64,000 bases of DNA from assembly GCA_964030475.1 (NCBI GenBank), contig CAXIPT010000002.1, positions 640,138 to 704,137 on the forward strand, in the 5' to 3' direction. Each line of letters begins with the position of its first letter. The stretch's first letter is position 1. The position numbers and the translations under genes are program-made. This DNA is from Tethya wilhelma. Taxonomy: Eukaryota; Porifera; Demospongiae; Tethyida; Tethyidae. Shown here in pieces: positions 44,468-56,922 of this stretch. Under the pieces are notes generated by a model, which worked only from the letters and a program-made list of their open reading frames with translations, searched no databases and was not told the DNA's origin.

Positions 44468-45616
44468 TTCTAAAAGACCAACAGATATGAATGTTGCTCG
44501 TCTCTTATTTGCTTTCCCTTCGCCTGTCAAATCGTTCGCTACGAAGAATTGCTGAAGGGGCTCAGTGTACTCTGGCCACTCTTCCTTTTCAGCGTCAAAC
44601 GGTTCAATTTGGCCCAGTAAGGTATATAGTCATCTTCGTCACCAGAATATGTCGTAACCAGGCCCAATCTTAAACAGTACACAACTTTGGGCCGGACTAA
44701 AACACGGACCGGACCGAACCATACGGACCGGACCAGACGGACCAACCTTTGTACTAAAACACGGACCATGCGATCTGAATATATATATCAGTTATGTACA
44801 CGTATAATAATTATTGACGCACTATTATAAAATGTCAAATGATCATGTGCATGATCATTACCAAACAGTGTTGTGGACTCAAAACTAAACATAAAATACA
44901 TATAACGTGGAATCTTTGCATTATAAATCAAAAATTGACTGACAAACGTTAAAGTATAGAAACCTATTGCTTTAAGTTAGCTAGTATCACACTCCTTACA
45001 ACACCAAGATTTTGGTTCTCTTGAAATCTTCATACACTTGAAGTAAAACCACTTCTCACCGGGGGCATTTGTCACAACAAATCATGTTGACGTCAAATGT
45101 TTCGGGCATGCTACAAATGCAGTATGTCCGAATGAAAATGTGTTTTACTCCATGTTTTACTTGATAAAAGACTGTCTTTTTTAGAACATGTTCACAAATA
45201 AATACAATAAACCACAAGAATGCACAAACATTACAGAAGCTAAACAGACTTAGCAAATTCACTAAAAACTATAATGTGCAATCGATTTCAATATTGTATC
45301 ACTGCATTCAAATAATTTGAATATACGGAAAGTGTCCACCATGTACAGACAGACAGAAATTTGATTAGTTACAAGACTATGTGGGGCTCGCTCAGGCTCG
45401 CCCCAATTATACAGTAATGAAATTTTAAACACATATTAATCAATAATTAAGGCAAACCTCCGTGAAAGGGACAACCTCTTTACAGGAGACAAATGCCTTG
45501 CCTCCAATGTGTCCCTTCTTCAGAGGTTTCACTGTATAGACTGGCAACCTAGGCAATCTTGTTTTTAATTAGTTAACCCTCGAAACCATTAGGTTAGATT
45601 GCAAGACTTGGACATA
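44468..45616. other. no gene recognised
   Basis: Holds a run of CGGACCGGAC-like repeats at about 44695-44765 and otherwise AT-rich sequence. Open stretches (44491, 45056) have no motif. Confidence 0.4.
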
Positions 45617-46322
45617 AAATGAAATAGTCATGTGCTAAAATTGTAACATGCCTTGTCCAATACTTTTTACAGCACTGACTGCCCATTCTACAAAAAGTTT
45701 GAGTATATATGGATCACTATTCATAAAGCTAGAGTATAGGGTAATGCGCATGTGCATTAAATGCCACGTGGATAGATAATGACCATGAAATCTACCTACA
45801 AAAGATGGCTGCACTGAAGTACACAAATTCATGGGCTGAGTTGTATAGATCTTGTTTATAGGCAGTAAATGAGTGTTAACCATTGAACCCTACTTACAAC
45901 AAAGATGGCTATACTGTCAGTGTGACACTACAGCTAAGTCAGATGATAGCTAGCTTTTGTTTGTTAACATTTAGGCACAAAGTGAGTGTAAAAGGCATTA
46001 CTCCAGATGAAAACAAAATACTTTGGCAATTAAGTCAGAACTAACTCAATCCTTTTTGTTTCCTGGAAATCGCATTCAAGTTTAATGAAGTGAGAACAAA
46101 AATTGCAGTGTTGTGGCTTCCAGCTAGCGCTCTCTGCGAGAGCTCAGAGAAGTTTCAGTCAGTTTTAGGACTTGCATGCAGTTGGCAATCGGCCTGAGAG
46201 AGCCTTTGAGTAGGTTTGAAGGCTTAACTTTGTTTTGCTAGATTTTTCAAGTATATATATATATGGTGGTAAACATTTTGTATTGTCTCTATGGGAGAGT
46301 TGGCCCATTCCACGTATGATAC
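45617..46322. repeat. right arm R1 of the inverted-repeat family
   Basis: Inner end AAATAGTCATGTGCTAAAAT; outer end GTCTCTATGGGAGAGTTGGC then CCATTCC. Between them are GCGCATGTGCATT, TGAGTGTTAACC and the AGTTTCAGTCAGTTTTAGG segment shared by other arms. No left partner precedes it. Confidence 0.7.
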
Positions 46323-46747
46323 ACAGACTTCAATGAGCATGATATGTGTATATATGCACATATAAAGGAGCAGCAAAAATTGTATAAAAATTAAAATTAA
46401 TAGTTAATTAGAAGTGGTGATGTACAAATTAAATCAGCCATACAAGCACACCATACCAATAAAAAAACTATAAGAAAAAATTAGCTTGCATGTTATTTAT
46501 GTTACTCATGTACAGAAATATCCTATGTATAACTATTGGTAGAAAAAGTTAATTATAACTAAAATCACCTCTTGTAGTCCCTATATATGTGTGTGCATTT
46601 ACATCAATTACCAACAAATTGCATCTTATAATAAAATTATTCATATGATAAAAATAAAACAAAACAACAACATTCAAGCTAATAATTGACAGACATGATT
46701 TGGTAGTCTATTATTAACTTCATTTAATGTACTATATACCGTAGATC
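46323..46747. other. AT-rich gap, nothing recognised
   Basis: Very AT-rich with no repeat border, no open frame of note and no palindrome that I can support. Confidence 0.5.
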
Positions 46748-46918
46748 TTCTAAAAATTCGTCACCTCTTATTATTCGGCACCCTTTACCAGATTTATTGA
46801 ATTTACCTCTAATTTTTCGGCAAAGGTCGTCATGTGTATATACTAACATATGCAATTGAGCATGCGCACGTGGCACATGCTCGAACGTATTTGATTTTTT
46901 TGCGCCGAATTTTTAGAA
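46748..46918. mobile_element. MITE with TTCTAAAAATTCG ends
   Basis: TTCTAAAAATTCG at the left and CGAATTTTTAGAA at the right, about 171 bases. Inside, TTCGGC motifs repeat. It abuts the next inverted-repeat arm. Confidence 0.65.
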
Positions 46919-46949
46919 AAAAAATAATTTCATTTTGTATTATTTTTGT

Positions 46950-48850
46950 ATATCATACGTACGGTAGTACGTATAGTAGGAATGGGCCGACTGTCCCATA
47001 GACACAATACAAAATGTTGGTCACTATAAAAATCTAGCCAAACAAAACTAGGCCTTCAAAGTTGCTCAGAAGCTCTTACTGACAGATGACCAACTGCATG
47101 CAAGGCCTAAAACTCACAAAAACTTTCCTTAGCACTCGTAGAGAGTGCTAGTGGGAAGCCACCATAGTGCCATTTTTGTTCTGCTAACGTACGTACGTAC
47201 GTACTTACTTACTTCCTAACTGACTTACTTGAAAAGGATTTTCAGAGAACTAGAATGTGTTGAGCCAACTTTGACAGCACAAAGTAAGTTCTTTTAATGG
47301 GTACTACATTCCTTGATACTCGTTTTCATCTTAAATAGGCCTAAACAAAAACTAGAAAGGTTTTAAACTTAGTGTATAAATTCATGTACTACAATGCAGC
47401 CATCGTTAGAGGTAAAGTTCAAAGGTCATTATCCACGCGGCATTATTATGCGCATGCGCATTAGCCTCCTCCAGCATAAATTGCATAATGCAGTGCAAGC
47501 TTTTTGTAGGGACTAACCAGTCTCTGATAGTCTCCCACACTGTAGTGTTGAAAAAAGTGAATGAACAAGTAGTAAAAATTTCAAAAAAATAAGTGGAGTA
47601 GGAATGGGCAGTGCGGTAAAAAGTATTGGAACAAGGCATGTCTCAATTTTGGCACATGACTATATACTTCATTTTTTATAGCCAATTTTTGCCCCATAGT
47701 CCAGTTTAATTACCTATCTGTTAATATAGTTTGCTCCACTGCTTAGCCAACTGATTAGTATAGGAATTTGAACGTGCAATGCAATAATAAGCTATAATTA
47801 TTATGGTATACTGCATGTTGTTAAAGTACAGATCATTGTATCATACATATACGGTAGTACGTATAGTAGGAATGGGTCGACTGTCCCATTGACACAATAC
47901 AAAATGTTCATGCTTGTAAACTTTCAGGGAAAGAAAGCTAAGCCTTTAAATGCATTTAATAGCCTCCCCCAGACAGTTTGCTTACTGTATTAACCAAGAA
48001 AACTGGCAGAAAGATTCTGGAGCACTCTGGAGAGAGCGTTGGCGAGAAGCCACAACAGTGCAATTTTGTTCTCCCCTTCCTTCCTTCCTTCCTTCCTTCC
48101 TTCTTTCCTAACTGACTTACTTGAACGCGATTTCCAGACAAACAAAAGGCATTGAGCCAACTTTGACCATAATTATAGTGGGACTTCATTTGATGCACAG
48201 TACGTCCTTTTCGACTCGTTTGCTGGCGAAAAGGCAGCAAACAAAATCTAGGCAGCTTTGAAACTCTCGATATAAAATACTGTGCTTTTTATTTAATGTA
48301 GGTAAAGGTTGTCAATTTAGTTAGCCTTTTATATCATCAATAGAACACGTGGTTGCATGCATATAATGCGCATGCGCATCAAATGCACATTTCTGTTGTA
48401 GAGACTGACTAGTCTCTGCTGTATGATTCTTTCCATGCAATTGAGCACCTTAGTGTTTAAAAGTGAATGAACAAGTATAATAAAAATTTTATAAAAATGA
48501 GAAGTGTAGGAATGGGCAGTGCGGTAAAAAGCAATGAAACAAGGCAAGTCTCTGAATTTCGGCACATGACTACTTCATTTTTTGTACTCAACTCTCATAC
48601 GTACGTACGCTACTGTGTACCTACACTCTACATGCTTGTTACTTTAAATAATTATTAATCAAGTGATTGCTTGCACTGACTCATGAGCCAAATGGCTGAT
48701 AATTATCATTGAATGATGGAATTCAAACTTGTAATTGACTCATGAAAATGAAGTAGTCATGTGCCGAAATTCAGAGACTTGCCTTGTTTCATTGTTTTTT
48801 ACCGCACTGCCCATTCCTACAATTCTCATTTTTATAAAATTTTTATTATA
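46950..48850. repeat. left arms L1, L2 and right arm R2 of the family
   Basis: L1 46950-47690 and L2 47832-48590 both start GTAGTACGTATAGTAGGAAT and end at GGCACATGACTAC; R2 (48744-48850) is the inverted inner 110 bases of L2 across a loop of about 150 bases. L1 and L2 contain GCGCATGCGCAT (about 47453 and 48367) and CTTACTTCCTAACTGACTT, with (CTTC)n in L2 at about 48075-48105. Confidence 0.75.
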
Positions 48851-48892
48851 TAAATTACAACATTGAGGATCCATATGAAGGATCAAGAATAA

Positions 48893-49425
48893 AAATGAAA
48901 AATGAAGTAGTCATGTGCCGAAATTGAGACATGCCTTGTTCCAATACTTTTTACCGCACTGCCCATTCCTACTCTACTTATTTTTTTGAAATTTTTACTA
49001 CTTGTAATATTACAAGTAGTAAAAATTTCATAAAAAATAGCAGTGCAGGAATGGGCAGTGCTGTAAAAAACAGTGAAACAAGGCAATGACTCTGAATTTC
49101 GGCACATGACCACTTCATTTTCATTACTAAATCTGTCAGTAGTTGCAGGCTAATTATAAACAACAAGTCAATAATCACACAATCAGTTCACTAATTGGGA
49201 TTAAGTATATATTAGCAGACATGCAGGTAACATGCAATGCATTTTTGGCATAAAAATGAAGTAGTCATGTGCCGAAATTCTGAGTCATATTGCTTTGTTT
49301 CACCGTGGCTGTTTTTTACAGCACTGCCCATTCCTACACTGCAAACTTTTAATGAAATTTTTACTACTTGTCCATTCACTTTTTCAACACTAAAGTGCAT
49401 GGAGACTGGTTAGTCTCTACAAAAA
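48893..49425. repeat. arms R3, L3 and R4 of the family
   Basis: R3 (48893-49012) and L3 (49013-49130) meet back to back at TACTTGTAATATTACAAGTA; R4 (49250-49425) then pairs with L3. All share the GGAATGGGCAGTGC core, and R4 continues outwards to GAGACTGGTTAGTCTCTAC. Confidence 0.8.
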
Positions 49426-49432
49426 ATCAAGA

Positions 49433-49770
49433 GTAGAGTAAGCCACCAATTATCGGCCACCATCGAATTCGGACGCGATTTTTGACCTACCAGCTGGTGC
49501 AACTACTCCAAGTTTGGTACCACAAGATAGCCCATGAAAAGTTACACTGGGTAGTACAGACTTCAAGCCCCGCCCACTCACCTGTAAGGTTTCCTGGCGT
49601 CATTAAGTGCTGGCCGAAAAAAATCAACAATCGGCCAGAAACCATCATATTTCGGACTGCAGCTCAAAAAACCCCTAAAACTTATACCAAATCTGAAAAT
49701 CAAGGAGTTCAATCTTCCTGCTACTGATATTCCAAATGGGGACCTGATTGCAAGTATCACCATCTATAGC
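49433..49770 (+). mobile_element. diverged foldback relative, left piece
   Basis: AGTAAGCCACCAATTATCGG followed by ATTCGGAC, CCCGCCCACTCACCTGTAAG and CTACTGATATTCCAAA are diverged matches to the arm of the 30.8-kb foldback element. It is interrupted at 49771 by the Tc1/mariner element; its continuation is at about 51944-52000 (ATCGAGCGATCAATAATCGG). Confidence 0.55.
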
Positions 49771-51943
49771 TATAGTCCATTTAGATTTACGTTGACCTTT
49801 ACACTTTCAGAACTTACTTCCTGTGTTGCTAAATACCACTTTGTGGAGCTGCCAAGCAGAATCTCAGTGGTCATTGGACAAATTGTGCAGTAATTCACTG
49901 GCAAAATAGTAAGTCAAGCAGTTAAGTAACAAACAAAAACTTTAATATGGTGGTATTTGTTTGCTTCCTCCATGCAGGCCGTGTCAATCCCAGGCCATCA
50001 TCTGTTTGCTACTTTAGCTGTGTTGAAGATGATAAATAAATAGAACTAAATTTCTATAGCTACAGTGGGTAATATTATATTATATGAAATGAAATAATAT
50101 GGCATAGAAAGTCAAGCTGAAGCTGAGTTGAGTAGGTTGCAAACGGAATTGAAATAATGTACACTCATCGATATCACAATTAAAGGTAATACTGCTTCTA
50201 GAAATTCAGGAGAATACTTAATTGTAGTTCGTCCCAGCAGTAGTAGGCTCTAGAAGGAGTTGTTTACTACAAGATGGTTTTGTCATTACAGGAATATTAC
50301 AGTAAGCTCAACGAGACGGTCATCATCAGCTTCAACTTCCTCATCACTCGATATCAATTCATCATCACTGTCACTGCTGTTGCCAACTTCAATCAAAATC
50401 TCCTCCACAGCATTCTCTATTAAACCATCACTCTTCCAGTACTCTTCTTCTACTTTTTCTGTGTGTTCACAGAATTTCCTCCACATAGTTGGTGTAACAG
50501 TTGCCATTGCTTCTGGCACAATTAAGCTTGTCCACTTCTTTCATTGCATGTGAACTTTTGGTTGTTCTTGCCTACATACCCTTTCACCGCTGACCAGGCA
50601 AGCTCAATAGAGTTTAACTCAGGATGAGCCACAGGAAGTCGTACGATTTTATGTGTGAACTTGGCAGCAATAGCATCTGTCCAGTATTCCTTGTTTGGAG
50701 CAGCATCTTCATCAAGTCCACTTTTAGGTCACTCTCTTCAAACTCAATCTCGTGTTTAGTGAGCCATGTGCATTCTCTCATTTCGTCCTTCTTGCTGCTC
50801 TTGGTGGGAATCTTCTCGACTTGTGTGTTATGATAGGATGCATTGTCCATGACTATATCAATGAACCTACAGGAATATGTGTGCAAAGTTGATTCTCGAA
50901 CCAGTCTAAAAAGTGTTCTGCATTCATTTCTGTATGGTAGTCACCACTTTTCGTCTTGGACCTGAAAATGAGACCAGCCTTTGCAATCCACCCAGTAGAT
51001 GCTCCAGCATGCACAATGATGAGACGTGGACCCTTGCATGAGGGATGTTTGAATCCTCCATTAACATCACTGTCGACCCACATACGAGTGCGACCATGGT
51101 GAGAATTGCACCATGTCTCGTCTATAAAGACTACAGGCCTAGGGTGCTCAGTCAGACTTTCTGTTTGCCCTCATTTCTCTTAAGTAAGTGTGTCTTTGCT
51201 GGGTTACATGAGGTTGCTCATAGATGTACTGCTTATTATCATGCCTTCGGTATTTAAATCCCATCTCCTTTAGCAGCTTGTGAAGAGTGCACCTTCCTCC
51301 ATCAAAGAGTTGTTTGGCCTTCAACTCTGACAGAAGACTATCCAGTGTTGGGTACTGACGATTTTCATATAATCTGTATACACACCTTCTGATGGCTTGC
51401 TGGTCAAAGTCATCAATAATAATTAAACCAGCTTCTGTCAGTAGAGTACCGCTTCTTTGGTGTAGTAAAGGATGCTGGGCCTTTACACTTTCCTTGCCGA
51501 TTGATGCCAATTACGGTGGAGATACTTATTTGACAGGCTTGGGCTACTCGTTCTGTTACATTCATACGGTTGATGGCCCTACCTGCCCTTTTTTCCAACT
51601 TCATAAACTCAGACACATTGTAAACAATTCTCCTGGCAGCACCAGACAGTCTTTTTCCTTGTCTCCCCATTATTCTGTTAGTCTATAGTTACAAATATTT
51701 GTCTTAAATCCATACACTGAATTATTAGATGTACAAAAAGCCTACCTGGATCACCACAGAAGTTTTAGCGCAAGCTCTTAGAGAATAGAGTTTGAAATGC
51801 CCGCCAATACGTGCAATAAGAGTGCAGAGTACGGTATAAATGGTACAAGGTCGCGACCAAAGGAATGCAATTTTCATTTACCGGATGCGCGTTCACTAGT
51901 AGGGTTTCTATTGGAGTAGCGATGTCAACATAAATGGACTATA
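49771..51943 (-). mobile_element. Tc1/mariner-type transposon, 2.17 kb
   Basis: Ends TATAGTCCATTTA and TAAATGGACTATA, with TA as the likely duplicated target. It carries one transposase relic on the minus strand (50286-51670) and is inserted in a foldback-type repeat. Confidence 0.75.
50286..51670 (-). pseudogene. DDE (IS630/Tc1-type) transposase, frameshifted
   Basis: Start MGRQGKRLSGAARRIVYNVS at 51670. The parts in order are: an N-terminal helix-turn-helix region; RRCVYRLYENRQYPTLDSLL with KLLKEMGFKYRRHD; the first Asp in VVFIDETWCNSHHGRTRMWV; the second Asp in IVMDNASYHN; the Glu in RLPVAHPELNSIELAW; and a tail WRKFCEHTEKVEEEYWKSDG ending acidic. The catalytic D-D-E residues are all visible, but parts lie in different frames: one change near 51440, one near 51170, an extra two bases (TA) just before IVMDN at about 50862, and another near 50720. 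The gene is dead. Confidence 0.8.
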
Positions 51944-52000
51944 ACATACCATCGTGATCGAGCGATCAATAATCGGACACCTATTTTCCCCATTTTTAAT

Positions 52001-52149
52001 GAATTCTGCTATCTACAGTGGATGCAAGCGAGATTTGAGGCGGTAGTCATGTATAGTAGCTTATTGTTAGCTTCTGTATGCAGTTTGAAGTTGCAGTGAC
52101 CAACTTTATCCAAGTTGTCTATTCATTTCCTAGTCGCGCGCATATCGAT
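52001..52149. other. no feature recognised
   Basis: Short anonymous stretch between the foldback remnant and the next repeat arm. Confidence 0.4.
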
Positions 52150-53375
52150 ATAGTTTCGACTCGTTTGCTGGCGAAAAGGCATCAAACAAAATCTAGGCAG
52201 TTTTGATATTCACAAGAACATTATCTATGGATCATGTACCGTGATCCATTTTTTTACGCAATAAAAGTTCGAAACCGTTCGCTGAACTTTCATGGTCCAG
52301 CTCCGACTTCAAGCTTCAAGATGCGGCAGCAGAGAAACCTGGTCAAGTAGTGTGATTACATGACAATAGTATGACAAATTTAATTTGGTAAGCATATTAT
52401 ACTTAGCTACAGCACAATTATTTTGCACAGAACTGAATATGGTCTTTCAATGTCACAGTTTATTTAGCCATTTGGTGTAGGTAAAGGTCGTCAATAGACC
52501 ACATGGTTTTGCATGCATATAAGGCACATGCGCATCAAATGTGCACTTCTGCTTTTTGTGGAGACTGACTTGTCTCTGCTATGTGATTGTCTCCATGCAA
52601 TTGAGTACCTTGTTTTTTTTAAACGTGAATGAACAAGTAGTAAAAATTTTATAAAAATGAGAAGTGTAAGAATGGGCAGTGCAGTAAAAAGCAATGAAAC
52701 AAGGCAAGTCTCCGAATTTCGGCACATGACTGCTTCATTTTTATGCCCTACTCAGGGGCGTAGGAAGCGGGGGGCAAGGGGGGCTTGTGTCAAAAATCAG
52801 TGGGGGCTGAGCCCCCCTCGTCAAAGTTACAAATATTTCAGTGGTAAAGATCGTCTTACTTCGAGTGCCAAATACAAATTTACAGCTAAGTTGCAAGAGT
52901 CCAGATCGATTTTTGACAAGTCAATGCTCACCTGGCCATTATTATGATAAAAAAGAACTTTTCTAACGTTTAATAAGCAAGGTTAGTGTTTGAGATTGGT
53001 AAGTTCGTGAGTGCGCATGCACGCGTGTGCTAAAAGCACCTGAAAGGAGCGTGTGAGGGGTAGGGCAGGAAGAGGTGTGGCTAGTCCAGCCCCCCTACCT
53101 CAAAACATCTTCCTACGCCACTGCTACTCTTTGTGTATCTACAAATTAAATGCTTTTTACTTCATCCAAATTAGTCAAGTGATTGCTTGTATATTGAGTC
53201 TTTGACTCATGAGCCAAACGACCGACATTTATAATGATGGAATTCAAACTTGCAATTAACTCATGAAAATGAAGTAGTCATGTCCCGAAAATCAGAGACT
53301 TGCCTTGTTTCATTGCTTTTTATCGCACTGTCCATTCCTATACAATTCTCATTTATATGAAATTTTTACTATGAT
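52150..53375. repeat. arms L4 and R5 with a MITE in the loop
   Basis: L4 resumes the L2-type sequence (CGACTCGTTTGCTGGCGAAA at 52157, then a foreign stretch of about 270 bases, then 52480-52750). R5 (53264-53375) is the inverted inner arm. The loop holds the hAT-like MITE at 52753-53123. Confidence 0.65.
52753..53123. mobile_element. 371-bp hAT-like MITE
   Basis: Ends CAGGGGCGTAGGAAG and CTTCCTACGCCACTG, flanked exactly by CTACT on both sides (52748-52752, 53124-53128). It has a GGGGGGC/GCCCCCC-rich border and no gene. Confidence 0.85.
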
Positions 53376-53817
53376 AATTGTTAGCCGAGCTCCTTCTAAG
53401 GTTCTCTCTCTGAATAATATACACGCTGAAAAATAGGAAGCAAATTCCTGGTACATGAAATCACGTTACGTAGTTCGTTGAAATATTAGCTTGTTGTAGT
53501 AGAGAAGCCATGCATACAGACTCTCTACGGTCTCTCTATGTGCAAGGTCATTCACCCAATTTTCACGTTTTCACTCTCAGACTATTGTTGCGTGCACGTG
53601 TGCATAAATATTCACTAGGAGAGAGCCTGGGAATGAGGCTAGGATACACCATTGTTTTCAAAAAAAATTACAAACATGTATTTGTATATAGCCCATGCAC
53701 TGATGACATAGAAAAAAGCACTGAAATTTCCTATATAATAATATATCAGTGACATTTCCCTGTGGCTGCTCATATTTCACTGTGGTTTGGGCTAGTGTAC
53801 ATTATACAAGTATATAT
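53376..53817. other. no gene recognised
   Basis: Contains a GAGAGCCTGGGAATGAGGCT motif (about 53625) shared with 2.6 kb. The open stretch at 53510-53752 has no recognisable domain. Confidence 0.4.
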
Positions 53818-54655
53818 AGCAAAAAAAATTAGCAGTGTAGGAATGGGCAGTGCTGTTAAAGTATTGGACCAAGGCATTTCGGCACATGACTACTTCCTTT
53901 TTTTATTCCCTCAATTATTGTCGTAAATGGTCCAAAACTGATCTGTAGCCTGATGAATGTAGCTTATCAGCAACAGTATCGATTTGGACAGGATTAGATT
54001 AGGGCCAAGACTTGAACACACACAAAAAATGAGGAAGTCATGTGCCAAAATGCCTTGTTCCAATACTTTTACGTAACAACACTGCCCGTTCCTACACTGC
54101 TTATTTTTCGAAATTTTTGCTACTTATTCATTCACTTTTTTCAACACTACAGTGTGAAGACTGTTAGAGACTGGTTAGTCCCTACAGAAAGCTTGAGTAT
54201 ATAGATATAGCAGTGCATTTTTATGCATATGGATAGATAGCTAATAAATGACCGTTGAACTCTATACCCACAAGAATAAGATTGCTAGGTTGAAGTACAT
54301 GAATTTATATGCTAAGTTTCAAAGCTTTCTAGTTTTTGTTTAGGCTTATTTGTGATGAAAACGAGTATCAAGGAACACAGTTCCCTTGGAAAGGACTTAC
54401 CCAGTGCTGTCATAGTTGGCTCCACACTTTCTGGCTCTCTGGAAACCGTGCATGTTCAAGTAAGTCAGTTAGTACGTATTACGTACATTATGTTAGGAGA
54501 ACAAAAATGGCACTATGAAGGCTTCCCACCAGCTCTCTCTACAAGTGTCCAGTGAAGTTTCAGTGAGTTTCAGGCCTCTCATACAGTTGGTAATCTGTTG
54601 GGGAGAGCCTTTGAGCAAGTTTGAGGGCTTAACTTTTGTTTTGCTAGGTTTTATA
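53818..54655. repeat. arms L5 and R6 of the family
   Basis: L5 is the inner part only (53818-53905). R6 (54026-54655) runs outwards through GACTGGTTAGTCCCTACAGA, AAGTACATGAATTTATATGC, AACGAGTATCAAGGAA and CAAGTAAGTCAGTTAG and stops before the outer end, near TTTGTTTTGCTAGG. Confidence 0.75.
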
Positions 54656-54805
54656 CTGTGTTTACTACTGTGTTGGGCTACAAATTACAGATTTCACTCG
54701 GCTGTCTGGAATAATGCCCTCGCGTGTGGTTACATAAAGCTCTTGGGCTTCGCCCTTGTGCATTATTATACTCCATACAGCCCAGGGAAGGCCTTATAGG
54801 GTGTA

Positions 54806-55765
54806 ATATACAAGTAGTCAAATTTTGAAAAAATAAGTAGTGTAGGAATGGGCAGTGCTGTAAAAAGTATTGGAACAAGGAATGGTCTCAATTTCGGCAC
54901 ATGACTACTTCATTTTCAGTTTTGATCCCTCATAGCTAATTGTCGTAAAATTAATGCTTCAAAGAATGATCTGTACTTGAATCAGTAGCTTATATCACAT
55001 TTTATCACATTAAATAAATTATAATGGTTCAAATTCTTGCTATTCTACTAAAAAGTTGAATAAACCATAGCTGGCAGGGCTGGGCACAAAAAATGAAGTA
55101 GTCATGTGCCGAAATTAAGACCATTCCAAATTATTTTTTCAAAATTTTTACTACTTGTTCATTCACTTTTTTCAACACCACAGTGAGGAGACAATCAGAG
55201 ACTGGTTAGTTCCTACAAAAAGCTTGGTTATCTGCAGCTATATTGTATGCAATGGCAACTAATGCACATGCGCATTAAATGCCACGTTGATAATTGACCT
55301 TTGAACTCTCCCTGGAAGATGGCTACATTAAAGTACATGAATTTATATTCTAAGTTTCAAACTGAGCTCTCTAGTTTTTGTTTAGGCTTATTTGTGTTGA
55401 AAACGAGTATCAAGGAATGTAGTACCTATAAAAAGAACTTACTTTGTGCTGTCAAAGTTGGCTCAACACATTCTGGTTCTCTGGAAATGCTTTTCAAGTA
55501 AGTCAGTTAGGAAGTACGTACGTAAGTAAGTTAGAAGAACAAAAATGGCACTATGGTGGCTTCCCACTAGCACTCTGTACGAGTGCTGCGGAAAGTTTTT
55601 GTGAGTTATAGGCCTTACAGGCCGTTGGTAATCTGTCTAAAAGAGCTTCTGAGCAAGTTTGAAGGCTTAACTTTGTTTTGCTAGATTTTTATGGTGATAA
55701 ACATTTTGTATTGTGTCTATGGGACAGTCGACCCATTCCTACTATACGTACATAACATGCAGGTA
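54806..55765. repeat. arms L6 and R7 of the family
   Basis: L6 inner arm 54806-54915; R7 55091-55765 is nearly full length and ends ATTTTGTATTGTGTCTATGG with ACAGTCGACCCATTCC. GCACATGCGCATT lies at about 55264. Confidence 0.75.
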
Positions 55766-56644
55766 CGCTATTGAGAGCTATCTTAATTTTTATATCTTAC
55801 ATAGATGGAGAAATTTGACTAAAAAACTTATACCATTAAATGTCCGGCGTGAAGTTTTACTAAAATAATGGCATTTAAGCATGCATTCCCTTCGCTCCTT
55901 TCCAAACCATATACAACGGTCCATGGGCCGGCGGCATAGGTGCGGCAGCTACGGCCATGGCCGTACCTATTTTGGAAGATTAAGCTTCTTAAAAGCAAAA
56001 AATCTTACTTTGCTTTGATCCTGCTCTTTTGTGCTGTGTAAACTAGAAGCTTTCAACAGCTACCTACGCGCTCAGAGTCGTTTGCACTTTAATTCTCTTG
56101 TTAACGCACACCTGTTACACCCTCTTTCGGTAGCCCCTCCCACTTATTCTATGTAGCTATTAGCGCTATAGCTATTAGCTTATTGGATACGCTATGTAGC
56201 ATTACGCTTGAATGTACATGTCCTGAGCAGACTGTATTCTGCTAAGCCAGTCATCCTCAGTAACTCTTATCTCAGCAGAATCAAGTCAGTAAATCTAGAT
56301 AAGGACTGAAGCGTTGGAAACCAAGACTGAAATATGCCTCAAAATGCCCCAGAATTCACCCTAGAACGTGCAAAATGCAAAATTTTTCTGTGGGGGCATG
56401 CCCCCAGACCCTCCTGCGCGACAGGCCGTAGCACTCACACTGAGGAGGCTCCGGGCCTGCAACCCCCCTCCCTTTCTGGCTATAGTATGCAATCTCCCAC
56501 CCTTATTCTCAATGATTGTCGTAACCATTACCTGGTGTAACAAGACAGTGGCATAGTGTAACACATGAGGGGCCATCAAATACTAACAAGTCAGAATTTA
56601 ATTATTCTACTCTCTTAATAAATTGCTTACAACAGCAAAATTAA
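55766..56644. other. no gene recognised
   Basis: Holds a GC-rich patch GGGCCGGCGGCATAGGTGCG near 55925 and a block TGTGGGGGCATGCCCCC...CCTCCTGC near 56390-56480 that resembles parts of hAT-like MITEs. No borders were found. Confidence 0.4.
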
Positions 56645-56922
56645 TATATCATACATACGGTAGTACGTATAGTAGGAATGGGCCGACTGTCCCATAGACA
56701 CAATACAAAATGTTTATCACCATAAAAATCTAGCAAGACAAAGTTACCTCAAGACTTGCTCAGAAGCTCTCTTAGACAGATTACCAACAGCTTGTAAGGC
56801 CTAAAGCTCACAGAAACTTCCTATTGCACTAGTTGAGAGCACTAGTCAGAAGCTACGCCCACGCATTTTTGTTCTCACTTACTTACTGACTTACTTGAAC
56901 ACCATTTCCAGGGAAACAATTA